In this document: piece by piece, positions 49,662 to 61,124 of the stretch | How positions within the stretch are numbered: position 1 is the stretch's first letter | Layout: every line of letters begins with the position of its first letter | Assembly (NCBI RefSeq): GCF_033568475.1 | Contig: NC_133123.1 | Span: forward strand, 137,724,242-137,788,241 | Source of the DNA: Henckelia pumila | Taxonomy: Eukaryota; Streptophyta; Magnoliopsida; Lamiales; Gesneriaceae | Reading direction: 5' to 3' | DNA: 64,000 nucleotides | Translations under genes and position numbers: made by a program | Notes under the pieces: model-generated | Databases searched by the model: none | What the model saw: only the letters and a program-made list of their open reading frames with translations | What the model was told of the DNA's origin: nothing

Positions 49662-49673
49662 GCTCTGATACCA
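49662..49673 (-). other. Viral primer-binding site (initiator tRNA-Met)
   Basis: The minus strand reads TGGTATCAGAGC exactly, complementary to the 3' end of plant initiator tRNA-Met. The same primer is used by caulimovirids and by LTR elements. No LTR borders it here. Confidence 0.85.
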
Positions 49674-51869
49674 TTTTTCCGCATAATTCTTTATATTGCA
49701 AATGAGCACAAAATCTCCAGATTCAAGCATAAAACTTTTACAAGTTAAGCATATGACCTATAGATTTTAAGCATAAATTAGCATAAATCCAACACAAAAA
49801 TTAAATATTAAAATATTCAAGTTTGGTGGTCGTAGGGAGTTATAGTAAAGAATCTTTTGCCTAGGGAGTTCTAATAAAGTTAGGAAGGGTATTAGGGATT
49901 TTAGGACAATTCACTCATAATATAATAAGAAATCTCACCATATAATTATTTGTACATAACTATGTATACTATATATATTTATTGTATCTTTTCTTTTGGC
50001 ATAAGAAATTATTCTTATGTTAATATTCTGGACTCAATTATCGGTACTTGGTTGGTATATAATCACTTTCCGCTGCTGTGACTATGTAAGAAAATATATC
50101 TTCTATCCAGTTAAGTTATTGTAATATATCCAAACGAATTCAAAATTTTCTTAAAAAACATTACGTTGGTAAGTATTTTTAAAAAATATATATTTTACCA
50201 TTTTTACATTTTTTTGGGTTTTTCTTTATAAAAAACAGACTATGCTTACACTCAATGTGTACTGATAATGGATGTCTCGGTGATATAGTGCGATTTTGCG
50301 GTTTTTTTTAAACAAATTCAAACCGAATTGTCATATGCGGTCGGTTAATTTTAGAAAACAATCGCGTACATATAAAATTAGTTTTACGATTATGAGCGGT
50401 TTCGGACTGTTTGTGGTTTTTTAAATGCAAAATATTAAAAAAATATATTCAAATTGATTTTTTTTTAAAAAAACAACATAGTGTATTTCAAATATAAAAT
50501 ATGGCTTAAATCGCAACAAAAATGATATTTACACTATATTATATTTTTTAACTTTTAAACTTCAAACAAAATATTAGTAGTAAAAGAATAGATACTTTAA
50601 GACTAATTTGAAGAATATTTAAGAAGAGAATGAGTTGTTTTTGTAGGATGAGTAATTTTGAAGAGAGTTGAGATATAGTGACGACTTCTTTAAATGAATG
50701 TGTTGATTTCAATTATTATAACTTTATGTCAAATACTATAACAAGTGGTTTGGAGCAATTTTTGAAAAAAAAAGAATATAACCACACTATGTGCGGTTTA
50801 CGATAAATAATTTTAATTCCTATTTTTGAAAAAAATTGGAAAAACGGTGCAGTACAATTCAGTTCGAGTGGTTAGAGCCGTTTATAAAAAAAATTGATCA
50901 CCCCCTAATTCAGTAAAAGTGTTTCTAGTTTTTATTCAAGGTTTAAAATTAGTGGTATATCTATGATTCGGTTAATAAATTCAATCATGGCCACGAATTA
51001 AGAACATGATTTTGTGTCCTTTTTTAAAGTTTTTCGTTCACACTCAATTAAATTTGTTTATCTGTACATAATTTTGGTTCTGTTGAAGAATTTTTTTTTT
51101 ATTATTATTAGAGTATTAAATTACGTTACAAGTTTTAAATGGAAACATATTGTATATGTTATTTTAGCATATCATCCTAGTCGTGAAGCAAATGCATCAG
51201 CCACTAGTTTTCATCCAAATGTTAGCTATTTTAATTTAGATCGTTAAAAAAATAAAAATAAAATATTTGTGCAATATTGTTTTCTTATTGATTATAATCT
51301 TTTATCGGTCACCTAAAACAATATTTAATGGTAAAAAAATATTATTCATAAGACAGCGACAGCAGGATGGAGAGTTTTCGCGTCGTTTGAATCGATCGAG
51401 TGGGAGTGAAATATTTATTGCAGTAGTCTGCATTTCAAAAATTATAAGGTTACGTTCAATGAATGTACAAAGTTAAACATGTCTTCTTTATCCAGTCCAA
51501 ATGAAATAAATTCACTTTTTATTAAATAATTTTTTTTTACATTTTCATTCAAGTAATTCATATTTTATGTAAATAATCACGTAAGTATCTAATAAGTTCT
51601 TTATATTTTCTACTTCGAAATATTCACCTCACCTGTGCAGGAAGCTAGCCAAAATTTCGGACTTCAATTTTAAACCAGTGAAATTCTTATGATTGGTGCA
51701 TATGCATGATTTGTATTTTTTTTTATTATTTTTTTTATTTGTGTGGAAAAAAATTAAACCAAATAAACATATATATTTGAGACGGATAAGGAAATGAAAT
51801 TAAATATATCGATACTGAATATTTTTAGCACCAGTCGATATACTTCTTGCATCGAGTATATTGATATGA

Positions 51870-51923
<54 letters not shown>

Positions 51924-51998
51924 TTTAAGACATGCATTTGGTTGAACTTGGAATGATCGATGGGATGAACAATCAAATGTTGCTCATCTAGGGGTAAT
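49674..51998. other. Intergenic region, no gene seen
   Basis: AT-rich sequence. 50260-50910 has the composition of a decayed hAT-like repeat (right end GATCACCCCCTAA near 50899), but a left terminus was not found. A (TA)n run of about 24 units lies at 51874-51921. Confidence 0.5.
51874..51921. repeat. (TA)n microsatellite, about 24 units
   Basis: Uninterrupted TA dinucleotides. Confidence 0.95.
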
Positions 51999-53654
51999 TG
52001 ACCAGTTATTTCGGTATGAATAAATTTTACTGGCAAGCGAACCAGGTCAATTTATAATAAAGTGGACAAAGGTCCAGATGTCGAACCCACAGGGACTGTA
52101 AAAATATGATTACCAAAATCTATTTATTTCTACTTAATCTAGCTAGACTAATGAAAAGGGATGATTTCAGATTTTAAACTAATGAATAAAATTGCAAATA
52201 AAATTAAATTAAATAAAAACGCAGCAGAAAACTTTGGATTACTTAAAATTTGGAAAAAGTTCGATCAAAGACACACGTAGGTACCAGACAATTCATGCAA
52301 CAAGCAATCGATCTAAGATATTAGACTTAATCTTAATTTACGGGAATTTTCCTAATTTATTCGAAGGTCTATTTCTAGAACAATCAAACCTATTCAAATA
52401 TCGATGAACTAATCTTTCGTAATTCTAATCAAATTTGAATGCATAAATTGCTGTGAAAATTCAGTAAAAACCTAAACCGCATAATGAAACCAAATTCTAT
52501 TTCTAGTCAGTTTTACACTATGTTGATTATCGAAGTGATCAAAATCGAGACCTCCTCTGTCGACTTGGAATCGATTAACAAGCAAACAAATAACTGGCCA
52601 AAAAATTTGTAAGACAAATATAAATTCGATAATTAATAAAATCAAATCAAGTCTAAAAATCTCAAATAAACAAACGAGTTTTCTACATAAATTGTCTGGC
52701 CCAATCACGTGGCCTTGATCGAAAAAAAAAACTACTCAATAAATAAAATCATGATTAAACAAGGTTTTTAATCATCAAAAGTAAAAATAAAATAAAAGAA
52801 AAGAAGAAGAAATCTTCTCCCAAGCCTGGTAGCAGTAGCCGCCTCCTCTTCTCCGTTGAAATTCTGGAACCCTTAAAATTAATTAAGATTTTCTATTTAT
52901 AGTGCCCGAATCCCGTAATAATTAAATTCCTTGCAAAATAATATTTTTTCTCGGAAATTTTGCTCTTTGCGACACGTGCGCGCGCCTGAAAAAGACCTCG
53001 CGCGCGCGCAGCTTTAGAAACCAGTGGCCTCACGTCTCTCGCGCTCGCGCACGGTGTCATCGCGCTCGCGCGCGTCTTCATCAAATTTTCTGAAATTTTG
53101 TACTGCGCTCACGCGCGCGTCTTCTAATTCCTGAATCTGCGCGATAGCGCAACATACTTGCGCTAATTTCTTCCCAGCTTGCGCGATTGCGCCTTGTCAA
53201 GCTTTGAACTCATCTCTTTAGCGCCAAACACAATCCTTGATGCGCGATTGCGCCTTCTCCATGTTTGTTTGCGCCTATTGTTGTGCAAACGCGCAACAAC
53301 TCTCACCATCAGTGCAACCTTCAACCTGCTCCGAGCGACGATTTTGAAAAATTCATATCTTGAGTTCTAGCCGTCGGATTGACCTGAAATTTGGACTAAA
53401 GCTTCAAATCACCTTGAAATTCATTCTGAATGGTGGTGATCGGATTTGGATGTATCTAAAATTAAATATGATTTTTAGATCAAGGCTACTCTGTAATTAA
53501 CTCTTCAAAAATCCATTTTCCTACAAAATTAAGCGGAGGAGTGAAATACACACACATGAACTAAAACACATAAAAACACATAAAAACAATATGAATGCAC
53601 ACAAAATTATATATAAAAATATCATAAACTAATGCATACAAAATGCACTTATCA
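51999..53654 (-). mobile_element. Gypsy element D, 3' LTR (1656 bp)
   Basis: The minus-strand start TGATAAGTGCATTTTG is at 53654 and the end ...GGTCA at 51999. The flanking GTAAT at 51994-51998 matches GTAAT at 58961-58965 exactly. A TATA box (minus CTATAAATAG) lies near 52893-52902. The stretch 52970-53290 is dense in GCGC and CGCG. Confidence 0.95.
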
Positions 53655-54949
53655 ACACCCCCATACTTAACTCTTGCTCGCCCTCGAGCAAGACATGCAA
53701 AAACAAAATGCAAACAAAAACATAAGTAAGGATGATTCATGAGAGTGCACAGCCTCCGAGAAGTTCTATCACAAAACAAAAAACACAGACATGCTCCCAA
53801 CTTTTCATAATACACTTTCGGTTTAACGTGAACGTGTGTGTGAAAAATGTCATTCCAGTTTCATGCAACTTAGACCGAATTCGTCTCAAATTTGCTTAGC
53901 GACCTATGACAAATCAGTGCAAGTTTCACTCTTCAAGTGCCCATTCCTTCCAACGACCTCTAGAAATACCCACCTCCCTTGAGATAATAAATTACACACC
54001 TCCGGATTTTGCATCCGGTATTGCTTTAGCCCCAATAATTACCCGTTGACTTAGCTATAACTGGCTAGGATACGAAAAATCATTCTATTTTTTTCTTTCT
54101 AATCCCCTCGTCTATAGCCCGGATGGAGCATCAATCCCATTTAACCCGCATACTTAGCCTTAAATTTATTCTTTTATAGGATTTTAATCCTTTCAAGGCC
54201 CGGATGGAATTGTAAATTTTTTTTTTTCTAGGTGCGCCCAAGATCATAAGTGTAAACTAGAGCCTCATCAAAATTTATAGAACAAAATCAAGATCCACAA
54301 ACCACATATTGTCGTGCAATGGTCAAACAAACAGAAACTTCATCAAATCTTTCGCTACAATTCACTGGTCTAACATTAGTGCTTAAAAATATTCACGGTT
54401 CAACCTACAGTTTCTTATGTCCAGTAAAGAGCAAAAATTTTCAAAAAACCTTTTTTTTTTTTTCAAAAAAAAACTTCATCATCATTAGCTATTATGACTC
54501 ATCCAACTCATGCAAGACAACAAAAACAAACAATATGAAAACAAACACGAAACATGACAGAAGAAACACAAACACATAGATAATGCAATACTAGTCTACC
54601 CCCCCATACTTATCCAAAGCATTGCCCTCAATGCTTCAGAACAATGAACAAAATGCAAACAAACACACAATGCAATGAAAAACAAAAACACAAAGAAAAC
54701 AAAAATAACACTCCCCTAGTTTTCGATTCATTCTCTTCCTTCTTGACAGAATCCTTCGGGACGGTATCATCATTCTAGAGTACGGCAGGCACGACCAACT
54801 GGCATGGGAAAGAAACAAAAATCAAATAAAAACAAAACAAAAACCGTAAACAAAATAAAAAGCAAAAGCAAAAACACTGGGTTGCCTCCCAGTCAGCGCT
54901 AAATTTATAGTCTATAGCCCGACTATATTCTTCTCTTGAGTGGCGAAAT
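53655..54949 (-). other. Non-coding 3' region of gypsy element D
   Basis: About 1.3 kb between the gag-protease stop and the 3' LTR. No reverse transcriptase, RNase H or integrase. Two polypurine-like AAGTATGGGGG motifs occur on the minus strand, at about 53656-53669 (next to the LTR) and 54600-54612. Confidence 0.8.
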
Positions 54950-57010
54950 TCAAGGTGGTTTATCCACCGTCTGTGAAAAACTCAAATCAGTCCGGCACTT
55001 GCATGCTACACCATTAAAGAATTTGTGCACTTGACCAATTCCTGCAGACAACTGCACCTGCTGACATGCATCACCAACAACATCAATCATATCAATAAAA
55101 CGAATAGCAGAACAAGCTTTCATAATTGGGCTCTCAGTAGCCGACTTAGACATAGTAAAAACTACTTGTTCATCAGTCAGTCTCAACACCAACTCTCCTC
55201 TCTCAACATCAATCAATGCCCTACTAGCAGCAAGAAAATGACGTCCTAAAATCAGAGGCACCTCTAAATCCTCCTCCATGTCAAGAATAACAAAATCTAC
55301 AGGATAAATAAATTGATCTATCTTGACTAAGACATTCTCCACTATCCCCCTCGGGTATTTAATAGATCCATCAGCAAATTTAAGGGAGATAGAAGCAGGT
55401 TCTATATTTTCAACACCTAGTTTTCGAGCAATAAAATATGGTATTAAATTTATACTCGATCCTAGATCACACAACACATTATCAAAAGACAGACTTCCAA
55501 TATGACAGGGTATAGAAAAACTCCCTGGATCATGAAATTTTGTTGGAAGCTTCTTTTTCAACACCGCCGAGCACTCCTCCTTCATTGTGACTTGCGTAAG
55601 ATCAGTTAATTTCTTCTTATTTTTCAGCAAGTCCTTCAAAAATTTAGCATATCTCGGCATCTGAACTAAAGCGTCTACAAAAGGAATGTTAATATGCAGT
55701 TTTTTGAAAATTTCAAGAAACTTTTTAAATTGAGAATCAAATAACAGTTGCTTAGCTCTAAGGGGGAAAGGTAAAGCAGATATATCAACATTTTCATTAA
55801 CTTCAAATTTCGAAGTCTTACCTTTCTTACCTGCCTTGGAGGACTTTTCAACACGCACATCCTCCATAACTTCTGCATTTTTCGGCCCCTCCATGGTCTC
55901 TTCTTCGTCCATATGCTTTTCTGACTGTTCAGATTGTGATCTCGTCACTACCATAATTGCATTCACGCTTTTGGGATTGAGCTCAGTGTTGCTCGGTAGA
56001 GATCCAGTAGGACAATTTGACAATTGGGAAGCAATTTGACCCATCTGACTTTCCAACCTCTGCATCATAGCTTCTTGATTTTGTAAGCGAGCCTCAGTAC
56101 CCGCCACATATTTCATCATTATTTCCTCGAAGCTCGGCTTTTTCTCCTCTTGCTTGGGCTGCCAGTTCTGATTATAATTGTTGTTGTAGGAGTTGTACGG
56201 CTGTCGTCCTTGATTTCCCATAAAATTTACAGCATCAACTTCAAACAACTGCTGATCTTCTTTCAGATTCCCTTGTGATGACGCTGTTTTCATGAGTGCC
56301 ACTTGATGTGTTAGAGCGTCGATCTTAGCATTCAGGGCCATCAAAGCATCGACCTCTAGAACTCCGGCCTTCTTTTCCTTCTTTACATCCGGCCATCCAA
56401 TGTTACTCTCCGCCATATTTCCAATGATCTCCCAGGCTTCAGCTGGCGTCTTCCTGAATAAGCATCCATTAGCAGCAGCATCCAGCATAGATCGAACCGA
56501 CTGATCGGTTCCGTTGTAGAATGTCTGGGTCTGCTGGCTTTGAGTAAGATTATGCTGAGGACATGTCCTCAACATCTTTTTGAACCTGGTCCATGCCGCA
56601 TGTAGATATTCTCCCTCCTTTTGCTTGAAAGATATAATATCAGAGAATAACTTAGCCATATTCGTAAGAGGGAAGTATTTCTTTAGGAATTCTTGGACAA
56701 GACCCGTCCAAGTAGTAATACAACCAGTCGGCAGATCATCGAGCCACTCCAAGGCTTCGCACTGTAGAGAGAATGGGAATAACCGCAGTCTCACTGCATC
56801 AGAGGTTACCCCATTGAACTTTAATGTGTCGCAGATCGACAAGAATCGCTCCAGATGAGCGTAAGGATCCTCAGTAAAAGTGCCTCCAAACTGTGCTTGA
56901 AGTTGGATCATCTGAATAGTGGAGGGTTTAAGCTCAAAGCTGTTCGCCTCAACAGCGGGGCGAACGATGCTGGATCCATAACCTTCAACCGGAGGCCTAA
57001 TAAGATCTCA
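54950..57010 (-). CDS. Gag-protease of gypsy element D (Athila/Tat-like)
   Basis: An open frame of 653 codons runs from ATG 56909-56911 to the stop at 54950-54952. The N-terminal half is a retrotransposon gag domain (WLDDLPTG, W-x-F-x-KK-FPL, AWEIIGNMAES). The middle is Asn/Gln-rich. A retropepsin-like part follows, with CDLGSSINLIP (DLGSS codons about 55457-55472) and PLILGRHFLA. Coding sequence continues 33 codons upstream of the ATG to an in-frame TGA (57008-57010) and beyond it, so the native start lay further upstream, probably near 57165, and the present ATG is internal. No CCHC knuckle is seen. No polymerase follows. The protein could still form gag particles, but movement would need enzymes from another element. 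Confidence 0.88.
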
Positions 57011-57279
57011 AACAGTGCGGTTGTCAACTTTTTCTGTCATCTCTTCCTCAAACTCAGAACTAAGTTCCAGATTAAGATCTCTCTTAGCACAACGAATTTT
57101 TCTGAGTGTGCGTTCTATCTCCAAGTCGAGTGGTAGGAGATTTTTAAAAAATCTAGATCGACGCATGCACTAGCAGACGAGTACCTGACAAACAAAAAGA
57201 AAATAAAAAAATTCAAAATTTTATTAAATAAAAAAAACAGTCTAATCTCAAGAGAAATAAAAATTCTGATATCATAAAC

Positions 57280-57305
57280 AGTCCCAGGCAACGGCGCCAA
57301 AAACT
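57280..57305 (-). other. Gypsy D primer-binding site
   Basis: The minus strand next to the 5' LTR reads TTTGGCGCCGTTGCCTGGGA, the TGGCGCCGTTGCC type used by Athila/Tat gypsy elements. Confidence 0.85.
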
Positions 57306-58960
57306 TGACCGGTTATTTCGGTATGAATAAATTCTACTGGCAAGCGAACCAGATCAAATTATAATAAAGTGGACAAAGGTCCAGTTGTCGAACCCACAGG
57401 GACTGTAAAAATATGATTACCAAAATCTATTTATTTCTACTTAATCTAGCTGACTAATGAAAAAGGATGATTTCAGATTTTAAACTAATGAATAAAATTG
57501 CAAATAAAATTAAATTAAATAAAAACGCAGCAGAAAACTTTGGATTACTTAAAATTTGGGAAAAGTTCGATCAAAAACACACGTAGGTACCAGATAATTC
57601 ATGCAACAAGCAATCGATCTAAGATATCAGACTTAATCTTAATTTACGGGAATTTTTCTAATTTATTCGAAGGTTTATTTCTAGAACAATCAAACCTATT
57701 CGAATATTGATGAACTAATCTTTCGTAATTCTAATCAAATTTGAATGCATAAATTGCTGTGAAAATTCAGTAAAAACCTAAACCGCATAATGAAACCAAA
57801 TTCTATTTTTAGTCAGTTTTACACTATGTTGATTATCGAAGTGATCAAAATCGAGACCCCTCTGTCGACTTGGAATCGATTAACAAGCAAACAAATAACT
57901 GGCCAAGAAATTTGTAAGACAAATATAAATTCGATAATTAATAAAATCAAATCAAGTCTAAAAATCTCAAATAAACAAACGAATTTTCTACATAAATTGT
58001 CTGGCCCAATCACGTGGCCTTGATCGAAAAAAAAAACTACTCAATAAATAAAATCATGATTAAACAAGGTTTTTAATCATTAAAAGTAAAAATAAAATAA
58101 AAGAAAAGAAGAAGAAATCTTCTCCCAAGCCTGGTAGCAGTAGCCGCCTCCTCTTCTCCGTTGAAATTCTGGAACCCTTAAAATTAATTAAGATTTTCTA
58201 TTTATAGTGCCCGAATCCCGTAATAATTAAATTCCTTGCAAAATAATATTTTTTCCCGGAAATTTTGCTCTTTGTGACACGCGCGCGAGCCTGAAAAAGA
58301 CCTCGCGCGCGCGCAGCTTTAGAAACCAGTGGCCTCACGTCTCTCGCGCTCGCGCACGGTGTCATCGCGCTCGCGTGCGTCTTCATCAAATTTTCTGAAA
58401 TTTTGTACTGCGCTCGCGCGCGCGCGTCTTCTAATTCCTGAATCTGCGCGATAGCGCAACATACTTGCGCTAATTTATTCCCAGCTTGCGCGATTGCGCC
58501 TTGTCAAGCGCTGAACTCATCTCTTTAGCGCCAAACACAATCCTTGATGCGCGATTGCGCCTTCTCCATGTTTGTTTGCGCCTATTGTTGTGCAAACGCG
58601 CAACAACTCTCACCATCAGCGCAACCTTCAACCTGCTCCGAGCGACGATTTGGAAAAATTCATATCTTAAGTTCTAGCCGTCGGATTGACCTGAAATTTG
58701 GACTTCAGCTTCAAAACACCTTGAACTTCATTCTGAACGGTGGAGATCGGATTTGATCTCTCTAAAATTAAATATGATTTTTAGATCAAGGCTGCTCCGT
58801 AATTAACTCTTCAAAAATCCATTTTCCTACAAAATTAAGCGGAGGATTGAAATACACACACATGAACTAAAACACATAAAAACACATAAAAATAATATGA
58901 ATGCACACAAAATTATATATAAAAATGTCACAAACTAATGCATACAAAATGCACTTATCA
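57306..58960 (-). mobile_element. Gypsy element D, 5' LTR (1655 bp)
   Basis: It matches 51999-53654 along its whole length with scattered substitutions and few indels (a few percent by eye). Ends TG...CA and the target duplication GTAAT delimit the element 51999-58960. A TATA box lies near 58197-58207, and the CpG-dense block is repeated at 58275-58620. Confidence 0.95.
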
Positions 58961-61124
58961 GTAATCCTTACTGTATTTGAATTGCATAATAGTGTGATGA
59001 CTTAATTAAATAACAATAATTTGTATTAATTTAATGTTGCATAAATAAGCTTATAAATACAATAATATGGTATAATCATATTTTTATGGACTTTAATTAC
59101 TTTTATTATTGTTGTTGTTATTATCGTACGTACTGTCGTCCACTCCCGATCTGTACTAATCTCCTTCCTGGTAGGATCCTATTTATATATTTAAACCTAA
59201 GCATAGTTTGGTTTGAGTGATAGGATAAGTAATTCATAGATAAGCAATATAATGTAAATTAAAAATAAATAAGAAAAAATAGTTAATACATTATTTGATT
59301 TGATGGATAGATTATAATTTATTTGATTTAATTGATGTAAAATTATTAATTAATAAATAGATAAATAATATGATAAAAATAAAGCAAAATTGATTGAAAT
59401 AAGTTATACATAAATTAATAATATATCAAACCAAACGTCGGTTAAATTAGTACTAATTATAACCCAGCATCCCAATCGTGAGACCAGCAGCTGTCGCCGC
59501 CTCCTTCCACCTTTCAAATGTTTTGTACTAGTATTTTAAATTAAATTTTCAAAACGTAGTGATATCAATGCAATTTGTTGTCATATAATCAAGTTAATGC
59601 TATTATTATTTCACTTTCTATATATTAATTATCTCATTTATATATGTTTTTCCGGGATTATTTTATATATGATATATTTAGAGAATTTCTTCCTATATGA
59701 TGTACTCAAATATTAGTACTTAGATCATAACATATATGTCAACTTTCATAAAAATATGAGAGACTCGACTCACATGATCTAATAGTATTGAAATAAGCGA
59801 AGAAATATTCTCTGTGTATCCTACACCAACCCTTCACCATGTTTACATTTCACAAAAAATGTCATGAGATCCTGTGAGTCAAATTTATGAAGCATATTTT
59901 ATCCGATCTAACACATGAAAAATTGTACTGTATATGTCAAACATATTATTATTCACTTTAGATATGAATAAGATCAACATGTCTCGCAGATGAAAGATAC
60001 AACTTCTGATATCATCTCTTAGAGACTTACTCTTTACGTTTATAATTTATACAAATGATCAAGTAAAAATCCAATGAAATGCACGATCTAAAGTTGGATT
60101 TGTATTAGGTTAAAGAATATATATTTTTATAATATTTACGTGTGAACTCGTGGGGAGGACCTTCCGTACGTACCCCAGCTAGCTAGCATCGATTTGCGCA
60201 AAGGACATTGTACTGTCATTAGTAGGGCAATCCAGCTAATGGTGCGTGGACTATGCTTGTTAGGTAAAAAAGGGCAAATAAGTGTACATGGTTTCATAAA
60301 TGTTCCATTTGTTTTAGGATAAAAATTAAGATGAGGTTGGGAAGGAAGAAAGAAACATTGAATCTTGGAGGTTGTTGGACCATGAAAACTCATTCAGGAA
60401 ACCATACGTGCAGGAGGCCCGAATTCCATGTTTACGACAAAATTAACTCCGTGAACGAGATGAATTTAACACACTTTAGTCTAGTTAATTATGAGACGAG
60501 AATCTGAAAATGTTATTTTTTAGGTATCTTTTGGTTCAAAACACATGTATATATATCAAATTTGTGTGTGCGTGGATGACATAATGTTTTGTCACTTAAA
60601 ATTCGACCTAAAATTAAGTCTTACTAGTTTAAAGTCAAATCAGATGGGATCTACTTTTAAAGAACCTTTCATGTGCTTCTCTCTCAATTAAGAAAACAAA
60701 AGCATCTTTTGCATTTTTGTCTAATACATTCTAATTGATACGGGCCACCACAAAATTCAAAGAGTAGTGGAGAGAATTTTGGACCCAAATTGCATAATTT
60801 GAAACGAGCCAATTCATAATCTGGGCTTCTGGGGGAAGAGCCCAAAAGAAGTTGCAAGCTGTCGCTTGGCCTTGTCCGAATTGGGATCTCCAGCCAATGA
60901 CATGGCGACTTTTGATTGGTTCAAAGGAACTGCAAAACTCGTCGCGCCAAGAATCCTCACTTGTAAAACCCCACGCGCCTCCCCACCACTTTGGTCAAAC
61001 CTGACATCTAGCTACAAAGCGCGTGCATTCCACTCTCGCGAACCCGTCGAATCCATCAAACATCCAACCAAGAACAGTGGCATTTTACGTGTAATTTCAG
61101 CATATGTATTTAAATAAGTACAAA
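58961..61124. other. Intergenic region and p24-delta promoter
   Basis: No supported gene. A possible MITE lies at 59206-59436. From about 60840 the sequence is less AT-rich and probably forms the promoter and leader of the downstream gene. An 85-codon minus-strand frame at 60136-60393 has no recognised domain. Confidence 0.5.
59206..59436. mobile_element. Possible MITE (231 bp)
   Basis: The ends GTTTGGTTTGA and TCAAACCAAAC are perfect 11-base inverted repeats around a very AT-rich interior. No clear target duplication was found. Confidence 0.4.

Larger units (their letters stand above)
44165..49673 (-). mobile_element. Endogenous pararetrovirus (Caulimoviridae-like), decayed
   Basis: The minus strand holds, in order, a tRNA-Met primer site, a 47-codon ORF, a coiled-coil ORF, a coat-protein-like ORF with zinc knuckle, reverse transcriptase plus RNase H, an overlapping downstream ORF, a TATA promoter with duplicated upstream block and a leader-like segment. 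There is no integrase and there are no LTRs, while cistrons overlap by one to fourteen bases. This is the organisation of plant pararetroviruses rather than of LTR retrotransposons. Stops and frameshifts interrupt every long frame, so this is an old, inactive copy. Ends are approximate. A movement protein and an aspartic protease were not recognised. Confidence 0.8.

Noticed and set aside
44165-49673. Interpretation as an LTR retrotransposon because of the tRNA-Met primer site
   Set aside because: No repeat flanks the primer site, no integrase follows RNase H, and the ORFs overlap as in pararetroviruses.
50260-50910. Possible hAT-like repeat with a right end near 50899
   Set aside because: The left terminus and a target duplication could not be found.
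60136-60393. 85-codon minus-strand ATG frame
   Set aside because: No recognised domain, isolated between AT-rich stretches; could be chance. A microRNA precursor was considered, but no known mature sequence was recognised.
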